Source of the DNA: Planctomycetota bacterium
GTDB taxonomy: Bacteria; Planctomycetota; Planctomycetia; Planctomycetales; Planctomycetaceae
Direction: 5' to 3'
Assembly: GCA_018242525.1 (NCBI GenBank)
Contig: JAFEBS010000055.1
Location: 99,556 to 163,555 of the forward strand
Length of the DNA stretch: 64,000 bases
Shown here one piece after another: positions 34,389-43,489 of the stretch; position 1 is the stretch's first letter, and every line of letters starts with the position of its first letter. The notes under the pieces were generated by a model. That model ran no database searches. It saw only the letters and a program-made list of their open reading frames with translations, and was not told the origin of the DNA. A program made the position numbers and the translations under genes.

Positions 34389-35252
34389 ATGACACCTACG
34401 CAGGGGCGATATCTCGCATTCATTCAAGCCTATACGGATGGCTTCGGATTGCCTCCGGCCGAGTCGGAAATTGCGGAAGCGATGGGCGTTTCGCCACCGT
34501 CAGCGCACCAGATGATCAAGATGCTGGAAAAAAAAGAGCTCATTCGACGACAGCCGGGTGTTCCCCGATCCATTGACGTTCTGGTCCCGCCCGAGGCTCT
34601 GCCGAAATGGACGGGCAAACGCATTCAGCGCACGGTCACGACCTGGACTGTGGCCAGTCCACCAGTGCGCCGCCTCGAGCAGGCAAGCAGCGGTACGGCA
34701 GCCATCTACCGTCTCAAAATCACCTTGCAAGACACTGCCCCGGCAATCTGGCGTCGGATAGAGACAAAGGACGTGCCGCTTGAACGACTGCATGCGCTAA
34801 TCCAAACGGCGATGGGCTGGACGAATTCGCATTTGCACCAGTTTGAAATTGCCGGCCGCCGGTACACCGATCCCCGATTGACAATGGATGACCCGGACGC
34901 GATTGATTATCGCGGCGTGCGAATCAGCGATTTGGTCGCGAAGCAGGGAGCCAAGCTACGGATGGGCTACGAATATGACTTTGGGGACAGTTGGCAGCAT
35001 GAAGTCCTCCTTGAAAATGTGATCGAATCAGAGCCGGGAACCAGCTACCCGCGCTGTGTCGATGGAGGGGGCGCGTGTCCCCCGGAAGATATTGGTGGCG
35101 TTTACGGGTTCGCCGACTACGTCGAAGCAATCACGAAGCCAAGTCACAGCATGCATGACGACTACCTGGAGTCGTACGGACCGTTTGATCCTGCGAAGTT
35201 TGACGTGGCGAAAGCCACTCAGCGGATGAAGAAGGGACTTCCAGCGCGGTGA
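34389..35252 (+). CDS. LexA-like winged-helix domain fused to a pRiA4b ORF-3-like domain
   Basis: 287 residues from ATG 34389, where the LexA-like domain begins. The frame is open upstream, and the nearest AGGAG is 16 bases away, so the start is not certain. Residues 1-66 match the LexA DNA-binding domain: MTPTQGRYLAFIQAYTDGFG, LPPAESEIAEAMGVSPPSAH and the wing KKELIRRQPGVPRSIDVL. The LexA protease domain is absent. Residues about 105-275 match the plasmid pRiA4b ORF-3-like family: YRLKITLQDTAPAIWRRIET, LIQTAMGWTNSHLHQFEI, YEYDFGDSWQHEV, and CVDGGGACPPEDIGGVYGFA. That family often rides on plasmids and transposons and has unknown function. The fusion suggests a transcription regulator with a novel sensor half. 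Confidence 0.85.
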   Translation: MTPTQGRYLAFIQAYTDGFGLPPAESEIAEAMGVSPPSAHQMIKMLEKKELIRRQPGVPRSIDVLVPPEALPKWTGKRIQRTVTTWTVASPPVRRLEQASSGTAAIYRLKITLQDTAPAIWRRIETKDVPLERLHALIQTAMGWTNSHLHQFEIAGRRYTDPRLTMDDPDAIDYRGVRISDLVAKQGAKLRMGYEYDFGDSWQHEVLLENVIESEPGTSYPRCVDGGGACPPEDIGGVYGFADYVEAITKPSHSMHDDYLESYGPFDPAKFDVAKATQRMKKGLPAR

Positions 35253-35295
35253 AGAAGGCGCCGGAAACTTCAAACGCACTTTGGCAACCTGCGAG

Positions 35296-36672
35296 TTATC
35301 GCTTCACTTCGACGATCGCACGGCGATACGCGACCAGGCTTGGTGTGCCGTTGTCTCGGACTTCGAGGATGACGTGGATGGTTACTGGATTCTCGACGGC
35401 TGGAGCAATGAAACTCGTTTCAGGCCCGCTCAATTGTTTCAGCATTACATCACCGGGGAACGTGCCCGCTTCCCGATAAACAAACCAGTCTGTCACAATG
35501 GCATTCCCATCTGGATCACTGGAACCCGCTGAGGAAAGATTGACTGTCTCGCCCGGCCTGGCCTGAAGCCGCACGATACGCTTTGATGAGTCACTATTCA
35601 GGATGGCTGCAGGAGCATGGTTCGCCTTCTGGTACGAATCGGCAACACACCAATCCATGCGGGCGGCAAAGTCATTCTGCAGATCGGCAGCCCAGCGAAG
35701 CAGCGTGTTGTCCCGGTTGCTGGTTCCATTCCAGGTGTCGGTCTGGTTTGACCAGAAGTATTTATTTCCGGCGAATGCACCGTTGTGTCCGTAACGGCCG
35801 CCCCAACTTCCCCAGGTTGGTTCAAGCGGTTCGTTCATGCCGTTGGGCACCAGATACAGAAACATCATGGTGTCCCCCTCCTTCTGCTTGAGGCTGGTGT
35901 TCAGTGGATAGAGAGCGCCCAGCGGGCCGTGATTCGTCCGAACGTCGCGTTCGATGTCGAAACCGCCCGCCGCTGCTGTCAGTGCCGAGAAGCGGTGATG
36001 CCATCGCTTTCCGTCGAGCGGCGGGTGCGAAGCGTTCAGCCAGAACGGGAACGGCGGCTCAATCTTCGCTGTGTGGTCGCCGAATTTGTCCGCGGAACTG
36101 AGACGCAGTCGGTTCTTGAATCTGGCGTACCCCTCTTGACCTCGCTCACGCAGCACGCGATCGAGCGCCCGCTTGAGACAACTTTCGGCCGCGCCGTTGT
36201 CGGTTCCCCAGTTGCTGAACCAGACGGGGCGGGAATCGTCAGCATCGACAGCGTCAATGACGAGTCTCACGCCGTCGTCGATGTCGTTGTAGCCGGCCAC
36301 CGTTCGCGCCAGAAGCTGCTCCGGCCGAGGATAACGCGAGTCGTGCTTCACCAGATTCGGGTAACACCGACCGTAGGCATTAATCATTTCCCGCAAGATA
36401 CCGAGTCCATCGCGGATCGGATTCAGATTCTCGCCGTCCCGCGCCACTGGCCGATTGGCGATGATCCCTTCAATGTCGAATTCATTCGCGTAAACCAGGA
36501 ACCGTATCAGCGACTGTTCGTCATCCGGGTCGCCCCCGGCATCGGTTTCGATGATCAGTCGAATACGAGGATCGGCTGCGCCGACCGTGACCGGCACTGA
36601 ACACAGGACCCACAGTACACTCAACGCCAGAAACATTCCGGGCCGAAAACCAATTGAGCGAATGGAATTCAT
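35296..36672 (-). CDS. DUF1593 domain-containing exported protein (nucleoside-hydrolase-like)
   Basis: 458 residues. A Sec signal (about 1-32, ending TVGA) precedes a DUF1593 domain, which is related to inosine-uridine nucleoside hydrolases: LIIETDAGGDPDDEQSLIRF carries the Asp-rich metal-binding start (DxGGDPDD), and YNDIDDGVRLVID and NWGTDNGAA follow. The C-terminal 90 residues form an Ig/cadherin-like beta domain (VNLSSAGSSDPDGNAIVTDW). Proteins of this type are found in polysaccharide-degrading bacteria and may cleave glycosidic or N-glycosidic bonds. It is the last gene of the four-gene operon that begins at 43298, 42 bp after its neighbour. Confidence 0.88.
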   Translation of the reverse strand: MNSIRSIGFRPGMFLALSVLWVLCSVPVTVGAADPRIRLIIETDAGGDPDDEQSLIRFLVYANEFDIEGIIANRPVARDGENLNPIRDGLGILREMINAYGRCYPNLVKHDSRYPRPEQLLARTVAGYNDIDDGVRLVIDAVDADDSRPVWFSNWGTDNGAAESCLKRALDRVLRERGQEGYARFKNRLRLSSADKFGDHTAKIEPPFPFWLNASHPPLDGKRWHHRFSALTAAAGGFDIERDVRTNHGPLGALYPLNTSLKQKEGDTMMFLYLVPNGMNEPLEPTWGSWGGRYGHNGAFAGNKYFWSNQTDTWNGTSNRDNTLLRWAADLQNDFAARMDWCVADSYQKANHAPAAILNSDSSKRIVRLQARPGETVNLSSAGSSDPDGNAIVTDWFVYREAGTFPGDVMLKQLSGPETSFIAPAVENPVTIHVILEVRDNGTPSLVAYRRAIVEVKR

Positions 36673-36714
36673 GGTTCGTCCGAGTTGCCGATCGCATTTG
36701 AGGAATTCGCCGAG

Positions 36715-38838
36715 TCATTGCGAGACTTTGAGCCGGGCCTGACGCACGCAGAACTGATCGTCGCCGGAGAACGCCAGGTGAATCGTCACACCATCATCGC
36801 TGATCCACTTTGTCGGAATGCTGGATGTTTCACCAGGGCCAACGTCCCAAGCCTCTGTAAAATAAACAGTCGTCCACGGTCCCCATGGTTCGGGGGCGTC
36901 GTAGATGGCAAACCCACCTTCAAATCGCGTGTCGGGACCGGGAATGATCTGACACCAGAGATACCGTTTGAGCGGTGCGTTGTAGCTGATCCCGGATCGA
37001 TAACAACGTCCGGGATGTGTGAAGACGGCGGTTCGTTGAGCGACGTCAGTCGTCCAAGTCGGTTGGCCGGCACTTTTTGTTCCCGCGAAGAACTCGTACG
37101 CTGCACGATCCGTGAGTCGATTCTCTGGAACCCTGGCCATCACCATTCGGTCGGCCGGCTTGTACGCACTGTCATGATCGTGTGAGTACACGTAGACGAA
37201 GCCGTCACGTGCGCCGGTGTAATTGCGGCCGAAATTCAAGAACGTGGGACAACCGAAACTCTCCGTGAATTTCCAATCGCTCCACGTCCACGAGGTACCA
37301 TGATCGGTGGACCAGGCCAACTGCGAATTGCCCGCGTTGCGTGCCAGCAGATAGAGTGTGCCGTTGACCATCAGGATTCCGCTCGCCTTCAGGCCGCTGG
37401 CTCCGTCACCGTGAGTCTCGACAGTCGGCGAACGCAGATTTGTCCCCTGGAAACGTTCTGCAGCGCCGCTGATCTTCGCCAACCCCATGCTGAGCTTGAC
37501 ATCAATGAGCGGTTCAAATCCCTTTCCGTCTCCGTAAGCGGTGTAAAGCGAGTCATCGTCAGCCCAGGTGATCGGCCAGTTGTCGCTTCCACGGGCTCGG
37601 CGAACGATGGATGATGCCGGTGCCCAATTGACGCCGGTGATGATCGAACTGGCCGGATACGGCGGCTGCGATTGTTTGACCGACTTGGATTCCGCGCCGC
37701 TGGTTGCAGAAACCTTGCGTTCGAGAAGATCATCGCTGCCGTTCTTTCGTGGCTTCTTCGTCGCCGCGACGATTGGATCGAGGAACGGGGCGAGCACGTC
37801 GTAGTGCCCGGCCCGGTCGCGTTTCCACGATTGCCCTGCACGCGAAACGACCATGTCCAAACTGGGAATCACCACGATCAGGCTGTCATACAAACCCCAT
37901 GTCCAGTAAGCATCGCGCGGTACGTTCTTCAACGTGCCATCGGCATTGTTCCACCACAGCAAGCCGTAGTGATCCGAGGCGTTGCCGTAGTTCTCGGGAT
38001 CAACTTCCGGCAAACCGACCACGGCGGGCACTGTCGTACCGGCCTGCTTCACAAACTCGTCCGGCAGAATCCGTTGGCCGTTCCACTTCCCCTTGCGCAG
38101 GTACAACAAGCCGAATCGGGCCATCGCATCGACATTGGCGCTGATTCCCGACCCGAACTCGCGCCGGGAAATGCCATCGATCAGCTTCGGGCGATAACCG
38201 TTGTCGCGCCACACCAGATCGCTGCGCTGGATTCCCAGCGGCGTGAAAACGCGGTCAAACATCAACGTGTCAACGTCCTGCTTGTACGCCAGAGTCACGC
38301 ATTCAGCGAGCCAATTGGGGCCGCCGTCGCTGTACCCCCATTTCGTTCCCGGTTCAAAGCTCAACTTCTCATACCCGCCCGGCTTATCAAATCCGCCCGT
38401 CTGCGAGGCGAGATGCAGGATTGTGATCTTGTCGAGCCAACCGGTTTCGGCGTTGCTCTGTGGCGGCGTGCCAAATCCGGGATGATGCTGCTTCACCTTG
38501 TCCGACAGCGCGATCTTGCCATCGAGAATCGCCACACCGAGCGCCGTCGCGCCAAACGACTTCGTGGTTGATTTTAAATCGTGCCGCTTCTTCACATCCC
38601 CCCACGACATGACCAACTTGCCGTTGCGGGTGATGTATCCGGAGCCGCCACCGGTCAGCGCATAGTCACGGGCCTGCTTCAGCAGCGTTTCATCCAGGCC
38701 CGCATCAATCGGTGCCACACTCGACCAGGTCGGCAGCGGCCACACGTCATCGGCACAAATTGACGATGCCGCCGCGCATAAACCCGTCACGCAGACAGTC
38801 GAGACGATCACGATCCGACGAAGCGCGACAGCACGCAT
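36715..38838 (-). CDS. Exported beta-lactamase-fold hydrolase fused to DUF4185
   Basis: 707 residues. A signal (about 1-29) leads to a serine-hydrolase domain of the class C beta-lactamase/esterase family (about 35-370). The nucleophile motif STTK is at 90-93, and the second motif is YSD at 169-171 in place of the usual YxN, as in some esterases. From about 400 to the end is a DUF4185 domain, a five-bladed-propeller-like fold: WAPASSIVRRARGSDNWPIT, WADDDSLYTAYGDGKGFEP, HPGRCYRSGISYNAPLKRYL. DUF4185 occurs in carbohydrate-active contexts. Combining an esterase-like domain with this propeller suggests removal of ester groups from a secreted glycan, an inference only. It is 23 bp after the DUF1501 gene. 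Confidence 0.85.
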   Translation of the reverse strand: MRAVALRRIVIVSTVCVTGLCAAASSICADDVWPLPTWSSVAPIDAGLDETLLKQARDYALTGGGSGYITRNGKLVMSWGDVKKRHDLKSTTKSFGATALGVAILDGKIALSDKVKQHHPGFGTPPQSNAETGWLDKITILHLASQTGGFDKPGGYEKLSFEPGTKWGYSDGGPNWLAECVTLAYKQDVDTLMFDRVFTPLGIQRSDLVWRDNGYRPKLIDGISRREFGSGISANVDAMARFGLLYLRKGKWNGQRILPDEFVKQAGTTVPAVVGLPEVDPENYGNASDHYGLLWWNNADGTLKNVPRDAYWTWGLYDSLIVVIPSLDMVVSRAGQSWKRDRAGHYDVLAPFLDPIVAATKKPRKNGSDDLLERKVSATSGAESKSVKQSQPPYPASSIITGVNWAPASSIVRRARGSDNWPITWADDDSLYTAYGDGKGFEPLIDVKLSMGLAKISGAAERFQGTNLRSPTVETHGDGASGLKASGILMVNGTLYLLARNAGNSQLAWSTDHGTSWTWSDWKFTESFGCPTFLNFGRNYTGARDGFVYVYSHDHDSAYKPADRMVMARVPENRLTDRAAYEFFAGTKSAGQPTWTTDVAQRTAVFTHPGRCYRSGISYNAPLKRYLWCQIIPGPDTRFEGGFAIYDAPEPWGPWTTVYFTEAWDVGPGETSSIPTKWISDDGVTIHLAFSGDDQFCVRQARLKVSQ

Positions 38839-38861
38839 GGACTCGCCCTTCGAGAATAATT

Positions 38862-40283
38862 CTATGCAAGGATTTTTGTCAGGACGTTGCCAGCGACGTC
38901 GGTCAGGCGGAAGTTGCGGCCGTTGTGGAAATACGTCAGTCGCTTGTGGTCGATCCCCAGCAGATGCAGCATCGTGGCGTGCAGGTCGTGGACCGTGGTG
39001 GGATCGACCACCGCCTTATATCCGATCTCGTCGGTTTCGCCGAAACTGGTGCCGCCTTTGATTCCCGCTCCGGCCATCCAGGCGATGAAGCCCTGCGGGT
39101 TGTGATCGCGACCGTCCTTCCCCTGGGAAACCGGCATCCGCCCGAACTCGCCACCCCAGATCACCAGCGTCGAATCCAGCAGGCCCCGCTGTTTCAGATC
39201 AGTCAGCAGTCCGTCAATCGGCACGTCGGTCGCCAGGCAATGGCCGCTGTGATTGGCGGTCAGGTTGCTGTGCGCATCCCACTCGCCGTCGCTGTAAACC
39301 TGCACGAAGCGGACGCCACTCTCGACGAGGCGCCGGGCGAGCAGACATTTCGACCCGTACGACTTCGTCTCGCCGCGATCCAGTCCGTACATCGCGCGGG
39401 TGGCCTGCGTTTCCTGGTTGAAGTTGATCAGGTCGGCCGCTTCGGTCTGCATGTGATAGGCCAGTTCAAACGACTGAATGCGGCCGAGCAATTCTGCTTC
39501 ACCCGGATGCGATTGCAGGTGCTCGGCATTCAGACGCGCCAGCAGATCAAGTTGTCGGCGTTGATCTTCGCGAGTCACGTCGCCCGGCCGATTGAGATTC
39601 AGAATCGGGTTTCCTTCCGGGCGAAACAATGTTCCCTGGTAGGTTGAGGGCAGGAATCCAGCGTGCCAATTGAGCGGCCCGCCCTTGATCCCCTGATTGT
39701 TGCCGAGCACCACGAAACCGGGCAGGTTTTGATTTTCGCTCCCCAGGCCGTATGTCACCCATGCCCCGGCGGACGGGAAGCCGGGCCGGGCAATCCCCGT
39801 GTTGATCTGGTATAGCGCCGGCACGTGGTCGTTCGAGTCGCTGTGCAGCGACTTGATAAACGCGAAGTCATCGACGTGCCTGGCAACATGCGGATACTTC
39901 TCGCAGACCCACGCACCACTCTCACCATATTGTTTAAAACTGAACGGCGATTTCATCAGCGGACCGGGATTGCCGTTGAAGACGTCGATGTCGATTTTCT
40001 GCCCGTCGCGTCTGGTGAGTTCCGGCTTGGGATCGAACGTGTCCGCGGCACTCGGTGCCCCTTCCATGAACAACCAGATCACCGACTTCGCTTTCGCCGG
40101 AAAATGAACCGGTCGGGGGGCCAGAGGGCCGGCGGTTGTGCTGTCCGCCGCCAGCAGTCCCTGGCCAGCCAGCAACTGAGTCAGCGCCACCGAACCGAAG
40201 CCGGCACCGGCCCGCTGGAGAAAATGACGTCGATTGATGATCTGCTCGAATCGGCCGCAATGAGTGTTCATGGGTGCTTTCAT
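38862..40283 (-). CDS. DUF1501 domain-containing protein (operon 1)
   Basis: 473 residues. A twin-arginine signal NRRHFLQRAGAGFGSVALTQ (about 17-36) shows export in folded form. The DUF1501 core has the alkaline-phosphatase-superfamily look: SVIWLFMEGAPSAADTFDPK, LARRLVESGVRFVQVYSDG, LVIWGGEFGRMPVSQGKDGR, DHNPQGFIAWMAGAGIKGG and DLHATMLHLLGIDHKRLTY. DUF1501 genes usually follow a PSD1-type cytochrome gene, as here, and the two products may form a complex. Enzymatic activity is unproven. The gene is 24 bp after the cytochrome gene and 23 bp before the next, so it is one unit of operon 1. Confidence 0.93.
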   Translation of the reverse strand: MKAPMNTHCGRFEQIINRRHFLQRAGAGFGSVALTQLLAGQGLLAADSTTAGPLAPRPVHFPAKAKSVIWLFMEGAPSAADTFDPKPELTRRDGQKIDIDVFNGNPGPLMKSPFSFKQYGESGAWVCEKYPHVARHVDDFAFIKSLHSDSNDHVPALYQINTGIARPGFPSAGAWVTYGLGSENQNLPGFVVLGNNQGIKGGPLNWHAGFLPSTYQGTLFRPEGNPILNLNRPGDVTREDQRRQLDLLARLNAEHLQSHPGEAELLGRIQSFELAYHMQTEAADLINFNQETQATRAMYGLDRGETKSYGSKCLLARRLVESGVRFVQVYSDGEWDAHSNLTANHSGHCLATDVPIDGLLTDLKQRGLLDSTLVIWGGEFGRMPVSQGKDGRDHNPQGFIAWMAGAGIKGGTSFGETDEIGYKAVVDPTTVHDLHATMLHLLGIDHKRLTYFHNGRNFRLTDVAGNVLTKILA

Positions 40284-40307
40284 GGGAGCCTCAGTCGTTG
40301 ATCTCGG

Positions 40308-43298
40308 TCAGTCAACATACAGGAATTCGTTCAAGCTGAAGAGGATCTGACACCAGTCCGCCACTGCTCGGCGACGGGCCTCATCGACGGATGTCTTCGA
40401 GTCGCGAGTGGTTCTCGCCTGGATCTGCGTTTCCAGAAACTCGACCGACGCCTGCCGTTCGGTGTCACTCGGTGCCCGGCACACGGCCAACTGGTAACCG
40501 CGTTCAACGCACTTTGCCGGTTCAGTCCCCGTCTGCATGAGCAGTCGGTCGGCGAAATCGAGGGCGGTGGTTCGGACGAACTGATCGTTGAGCAACGCCA
40601 GGGCCTGTGGAGCCACCGTCGTCGGGTCGCGCCGATTGCAGGTTTGCTGGGCATCGGGTTTGTCGAACGCCTGCATCAGCGGATTCGGGATGACTCGCTT
40701 GTGGAACATGTAGACCGACCGTCGCCGGACGGCTGCCGAATCTTTCACGTCCTTCGGATAGGGATCCTTGATGTTGCGGGCCAGCATCGCTTCGCCGGCG
40801 ATCGGCGGCTTGAAGCCGGGGCCGTACGCTTCCAGATTCAGCGTGCCGCTGACCGCCAGCATTTCGTCGCGCAGGATCTCTGCTTCCAGACGCTGCGGGT
40901 TCATTTTCCAGAGCAGCCGGTTGTCTGGGTCGGCGGCGGGCGTTAGGCGACCGCTGCTGGCCTGCTGATATGTGGCACTGGTCAGGATCAGTCGATGCAG
41001 TCGCTTCAATTTCCAGCCGTTCTGTACCAGATCGTGAGCCAGCCATTCCAGCAGTTCCGGATGCGAGGGAACTTCGGAACGCACGCCGAAATCGCCGATG
41101 GTGCGTACCAGCCCGTTGCCAAAATGATGCTGCCAGACTCGATTGACGATGACTCGCGCCACCAGTGCGCCGGCACCATGATCGGCGTCGGTAATCCAAT
41201 CGGCGAGGGCGCGCCGCTGCAAGCTGCTGTCCTTGACGGGGCTCTTCTCACGCGCCTCGCGCCAGTAATCCTCCGGCGACTTGTCGCGCGTCAGCACGGT
41301 GAGAAAGCCAAGCGTGACCGGTATTTCGTGATCGTAGTAGTCGCCTCGCCGGAACAGCCAAGTGGGCGACGGTACGGGACTGGCATCGCGATACGCCAGC
41401 AGCTTCTCTTTCGACGGGCCGACTGTCACTTCCGCGCGATCGCCGCAGTGGAGTGCGCTGAGAATGCGATAGTAGTCTCTCGCCGGGACGGCGTCGTACT
41501 TGTGGTCGTGACAGCGGGCGCAGCCAAATGTCAGCCCCAACAGGCCCGTGCCGATCGTCGAAACCATGTCGTCCAGTTCGTTGTAACGGTTTCGCAGCAA
41601 CTCATCTCTCATCAACTTGTCGGGCAGCGCCGCGAACGGGCCGGCCGTCAGGAAACCGGTCGCGGCGACCGCCGCGGGATTGTCCGGCTCGTATTCGTTC
41701 CCCGCGAGTTGCCAGCGGACGAACTGATCGAACGGCATGTCGTCGTTGAGCGCTCGAATGACAAAGTCACGATAGTGATACGCTTGAGGTCGGTCGCGAT
41801 CGGTTTCCTGCCCGTCGCTGTCTGCGTACCGCGCCACATCCAGCCAGTGCCGCCCCCAGCGCTCGCCGTAATGCGGCGAATCGAGCAGCTTGTCGGTCAA
41901 GGAGGAAGGATGCAGGGGGGCAGAAGGATCGAATTCGAGGCCAAGTCGTTCCTCCTTTAACCTGCCGCCGTCTTCCTTCAACTCCGGCGGCAGGCCGATA
42001 ACGTCGAAAAAAGTACGACGAACCAGCTTCCGGACTGCGACCGGTGGCGATGGCGAAAGACCGGCGGCTTCCAGTTTCGCGAGAATGAAATGATCGATGG
42101 GAGTGCGAACCCATTCTGCCTGTTTGACTGAGGGCAGGGCGGCCTGCCGAAGCGGACGATACGACCAGTGTTGGCGGTCTTCGTCGGTGACGACCATTTC
42201 CTTACGACCGGATTGAGCCACCGAATTCGCATCGGCCGGCCATCGGGCTCCCGCGCTGATCCAAAGTCGCAGCAGTTCGATCTGTTGCTCGCTCAGTGGA
42301 TCGCCTTCGGGTGGCATCCGTTTGTCGTCATCACGCGACGTGATGCGGTGCATCAGCTCGCTCTGTTCCGGATGGCCCGGAACGATCGACACCGCTCCCG
42401 AATCTCCAGCGCGAACAGCAGCGGTGCGAACATCGAACCGCAGCCCGCCTTGCTGCTTCTTGTCGCCGTGGCATTTCACACAATGCGATGCCAACAACGG
42501 CTGAATGTCCCGACGGAACTCCGGCGGCACCGTCGCTGGCTTGTGAGACATTCCCGCGGCGAAGTTCCGGGCGACTTCGTTGCCAGGGAGGGCACGGTCA
42601 TAGATCGCAACCAGGTACAATTCGCCCAACCAGGGACGATCCCGGGTCACTTCGTTGGCCAGCGTCAGGCGATGTCCGGCATCCCAATTCCCCAAGTTTC
42701 CGCTCACCATCTTGCTGGCCACCGGTTTGCCGTCGATGAAGAGTGTTGCGGAACCGGCGGCGTCCCGCGTGAACAGAACGTGCGTCTGTTGCAATTGCAG
42801 GGATTTCGACGGGCTGCTGGTCGAAGGCATGCCGTTGTTGTCGCTGCCGGTCGCGCGCAGACGGACGTCGTAGAAATCCTTGTCCTGGCCGAGCGTGAAA
42901 TCGCGCTGGCTGGTGTCGATCGACAGCGACACGATGCGGGCTGGCCCGGCTTGAGAAACATTGGCGGGTTTGAGCCACGCTTCAATGCTGATCTCGTTCG
43001 TTTTCTTGATCGCGTTCACGATTCGGTGGAGCGGTTGCTTCGAGACGATCGACGTCGCAGAGGTGATCGACAACGCGCCGTTCGACCAGCGCACACTCTC
43101 CGGCCTTTCGATGACCAGATCAAGCGGATCGTCCTGACCGGACCGATCGAAAATCGTCTCGCCGCCCCCTTCTGTAAAGTCGTAGCGCACGAGCAGACCA
43201 GATTCCACTCGCTGAGGTTCAGCGGCAGTTACAGGCGTCCAAATTGCAAATACAATGAGCAAGCTCGTATTGGCAGCCCAACTGGACGGGATTCGCAT
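40308..43298 (-). CDS. Secreted LamG / PSCyt1 / DUF1549 / DUF1553 cytochrome (operon 1)
   Basis: 996 residues from ATG 43298, ten bases after GGAGG; an ATG nine bases earlier sits too close to that site. A signal (about 1-26) precedes a LamG-like lectin domain (GLLVRYDFTEGGGETIFDRS, about 30-230). The PSCyt1 haem motif is CVKCHGDKKQQGGLRFD at about 275. DUF1549 follows with PIDHFILAKLEAAGLSPSPP, YGERWGRHWLDVARYADS, and a second CxxCH in CARCHDHKYDAV. The C-terminus is DUF1553: RVIVNRVWQHHFGNGLVRT, SATYQQASSGRL and LNDQFVRTTALDFADRLL. The two haem sites indicate electron transfer outside the cytoplasm; the lectin-like domain suggests a glycan target. It leads operon 1. Confidence 0.93.
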   Translation of the reverse strand: MRIPSSWAANTSLLIVFAIWTPVTAAEPQRVESGLLVRYDFTEGGGETIFDRSGQDDPLDLVIERPESVRWSNGALSITSATSIVSKQPLHRIVNAIKKTNEISIEAWLKPANVSQAGPARIVSLSIDTSQRDFTLGQDKDFYDVRLRATGSDNNGMPSTSSPSKSLQLQQTHVLFTRDAAGSATLFIDGKPVASKMVSGNLGNWDAGHRLTLANEVTRDRPWLGELYLVAIYDRALPGNEVARNFAAGMSHKPATVPPEFRRDIQPLLASHCVKCHGDKKQQGGLRFDVRTAAVRAGDSGAVSIVPGHPEQSELMHRITSRDDDKRMPPEGDPLSEQQIELLRLWISAGARWPADANSVAQSGRKEMVVTDEDRQHWSYRPLRQAALPSVKQAEWVRTPIDHFILAKLEAAGLSPSPPVAVRKLVRRTFFDVIGLPPELKEDGGRLKEERLGLEFDPSAPLHPSSLTDKLLDSPHYGERWGRHWLDVARYADSDGQETDRDRPQAYHYRDFVIRALNDDMPFDQFVRWQLAGNEYEPDNPAAVAATGFLTAGPFAALPDKLMRDELLRNRYNELDDMVSTIGTGLLGLTFGCARCHDHKYDAVPARDYYRILSALHCGDRAEVTVGPSKEKLLAYRDASPVPSPTWLFRRGDYYDHEIPVTLGFLTVLTRDKSPEDYWREAREKSPVKDSSLQRRALADWITDADHGAGALVARVIVNRVWQHHFGNGLVRTIGDFGVRSEVPSHPELLEWLAHDLVQNGWKLKRLHRLILTSATYQQASSGRLTPAADPDNRLLWKMNPQRLEAEILRDEMLAVSGTLNLEAYGPGFKPPIAGEAMLARNIKDPYPKDVKDSAAVRRRSVYMFHKRVIPNPLMQAFDKPDAQQTCNRRDPTTVAPQALALLNDQFVRTTALDFADRLLMQTGTEPAKCVERGYQLAVCRAPSDTERQASVEFLETQIQARTTRDSKTSVDEARRRAVADWCQILFSLNEFLYVD

Positions 43299-43489
43299 TG
43301 TGTTCATACCTCCACGGTCGACAGGGCAATCGGTTTCAAACTCGAATCGCGCCAACGAATTTCATTTTCCGCGCCGGTCCACCCTGCGGATTCCCGATGA
43401 TCAAGTTGCTGTTTCGTAACTCACGACACAATATCCTGAACGATGCGAGCGGACATTGGAATGCGTGCCAGATGTATTGAACGCAACGC

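Noticed and set aside
43405..43430. Weak dyad TCGT-N5-ACGA upstream of operon 1 as a regulator site
   Set aside because: Arms of only four bases, not matching the CGTAAA-N4-TTTACG dyad at operon 2; expected by chance.
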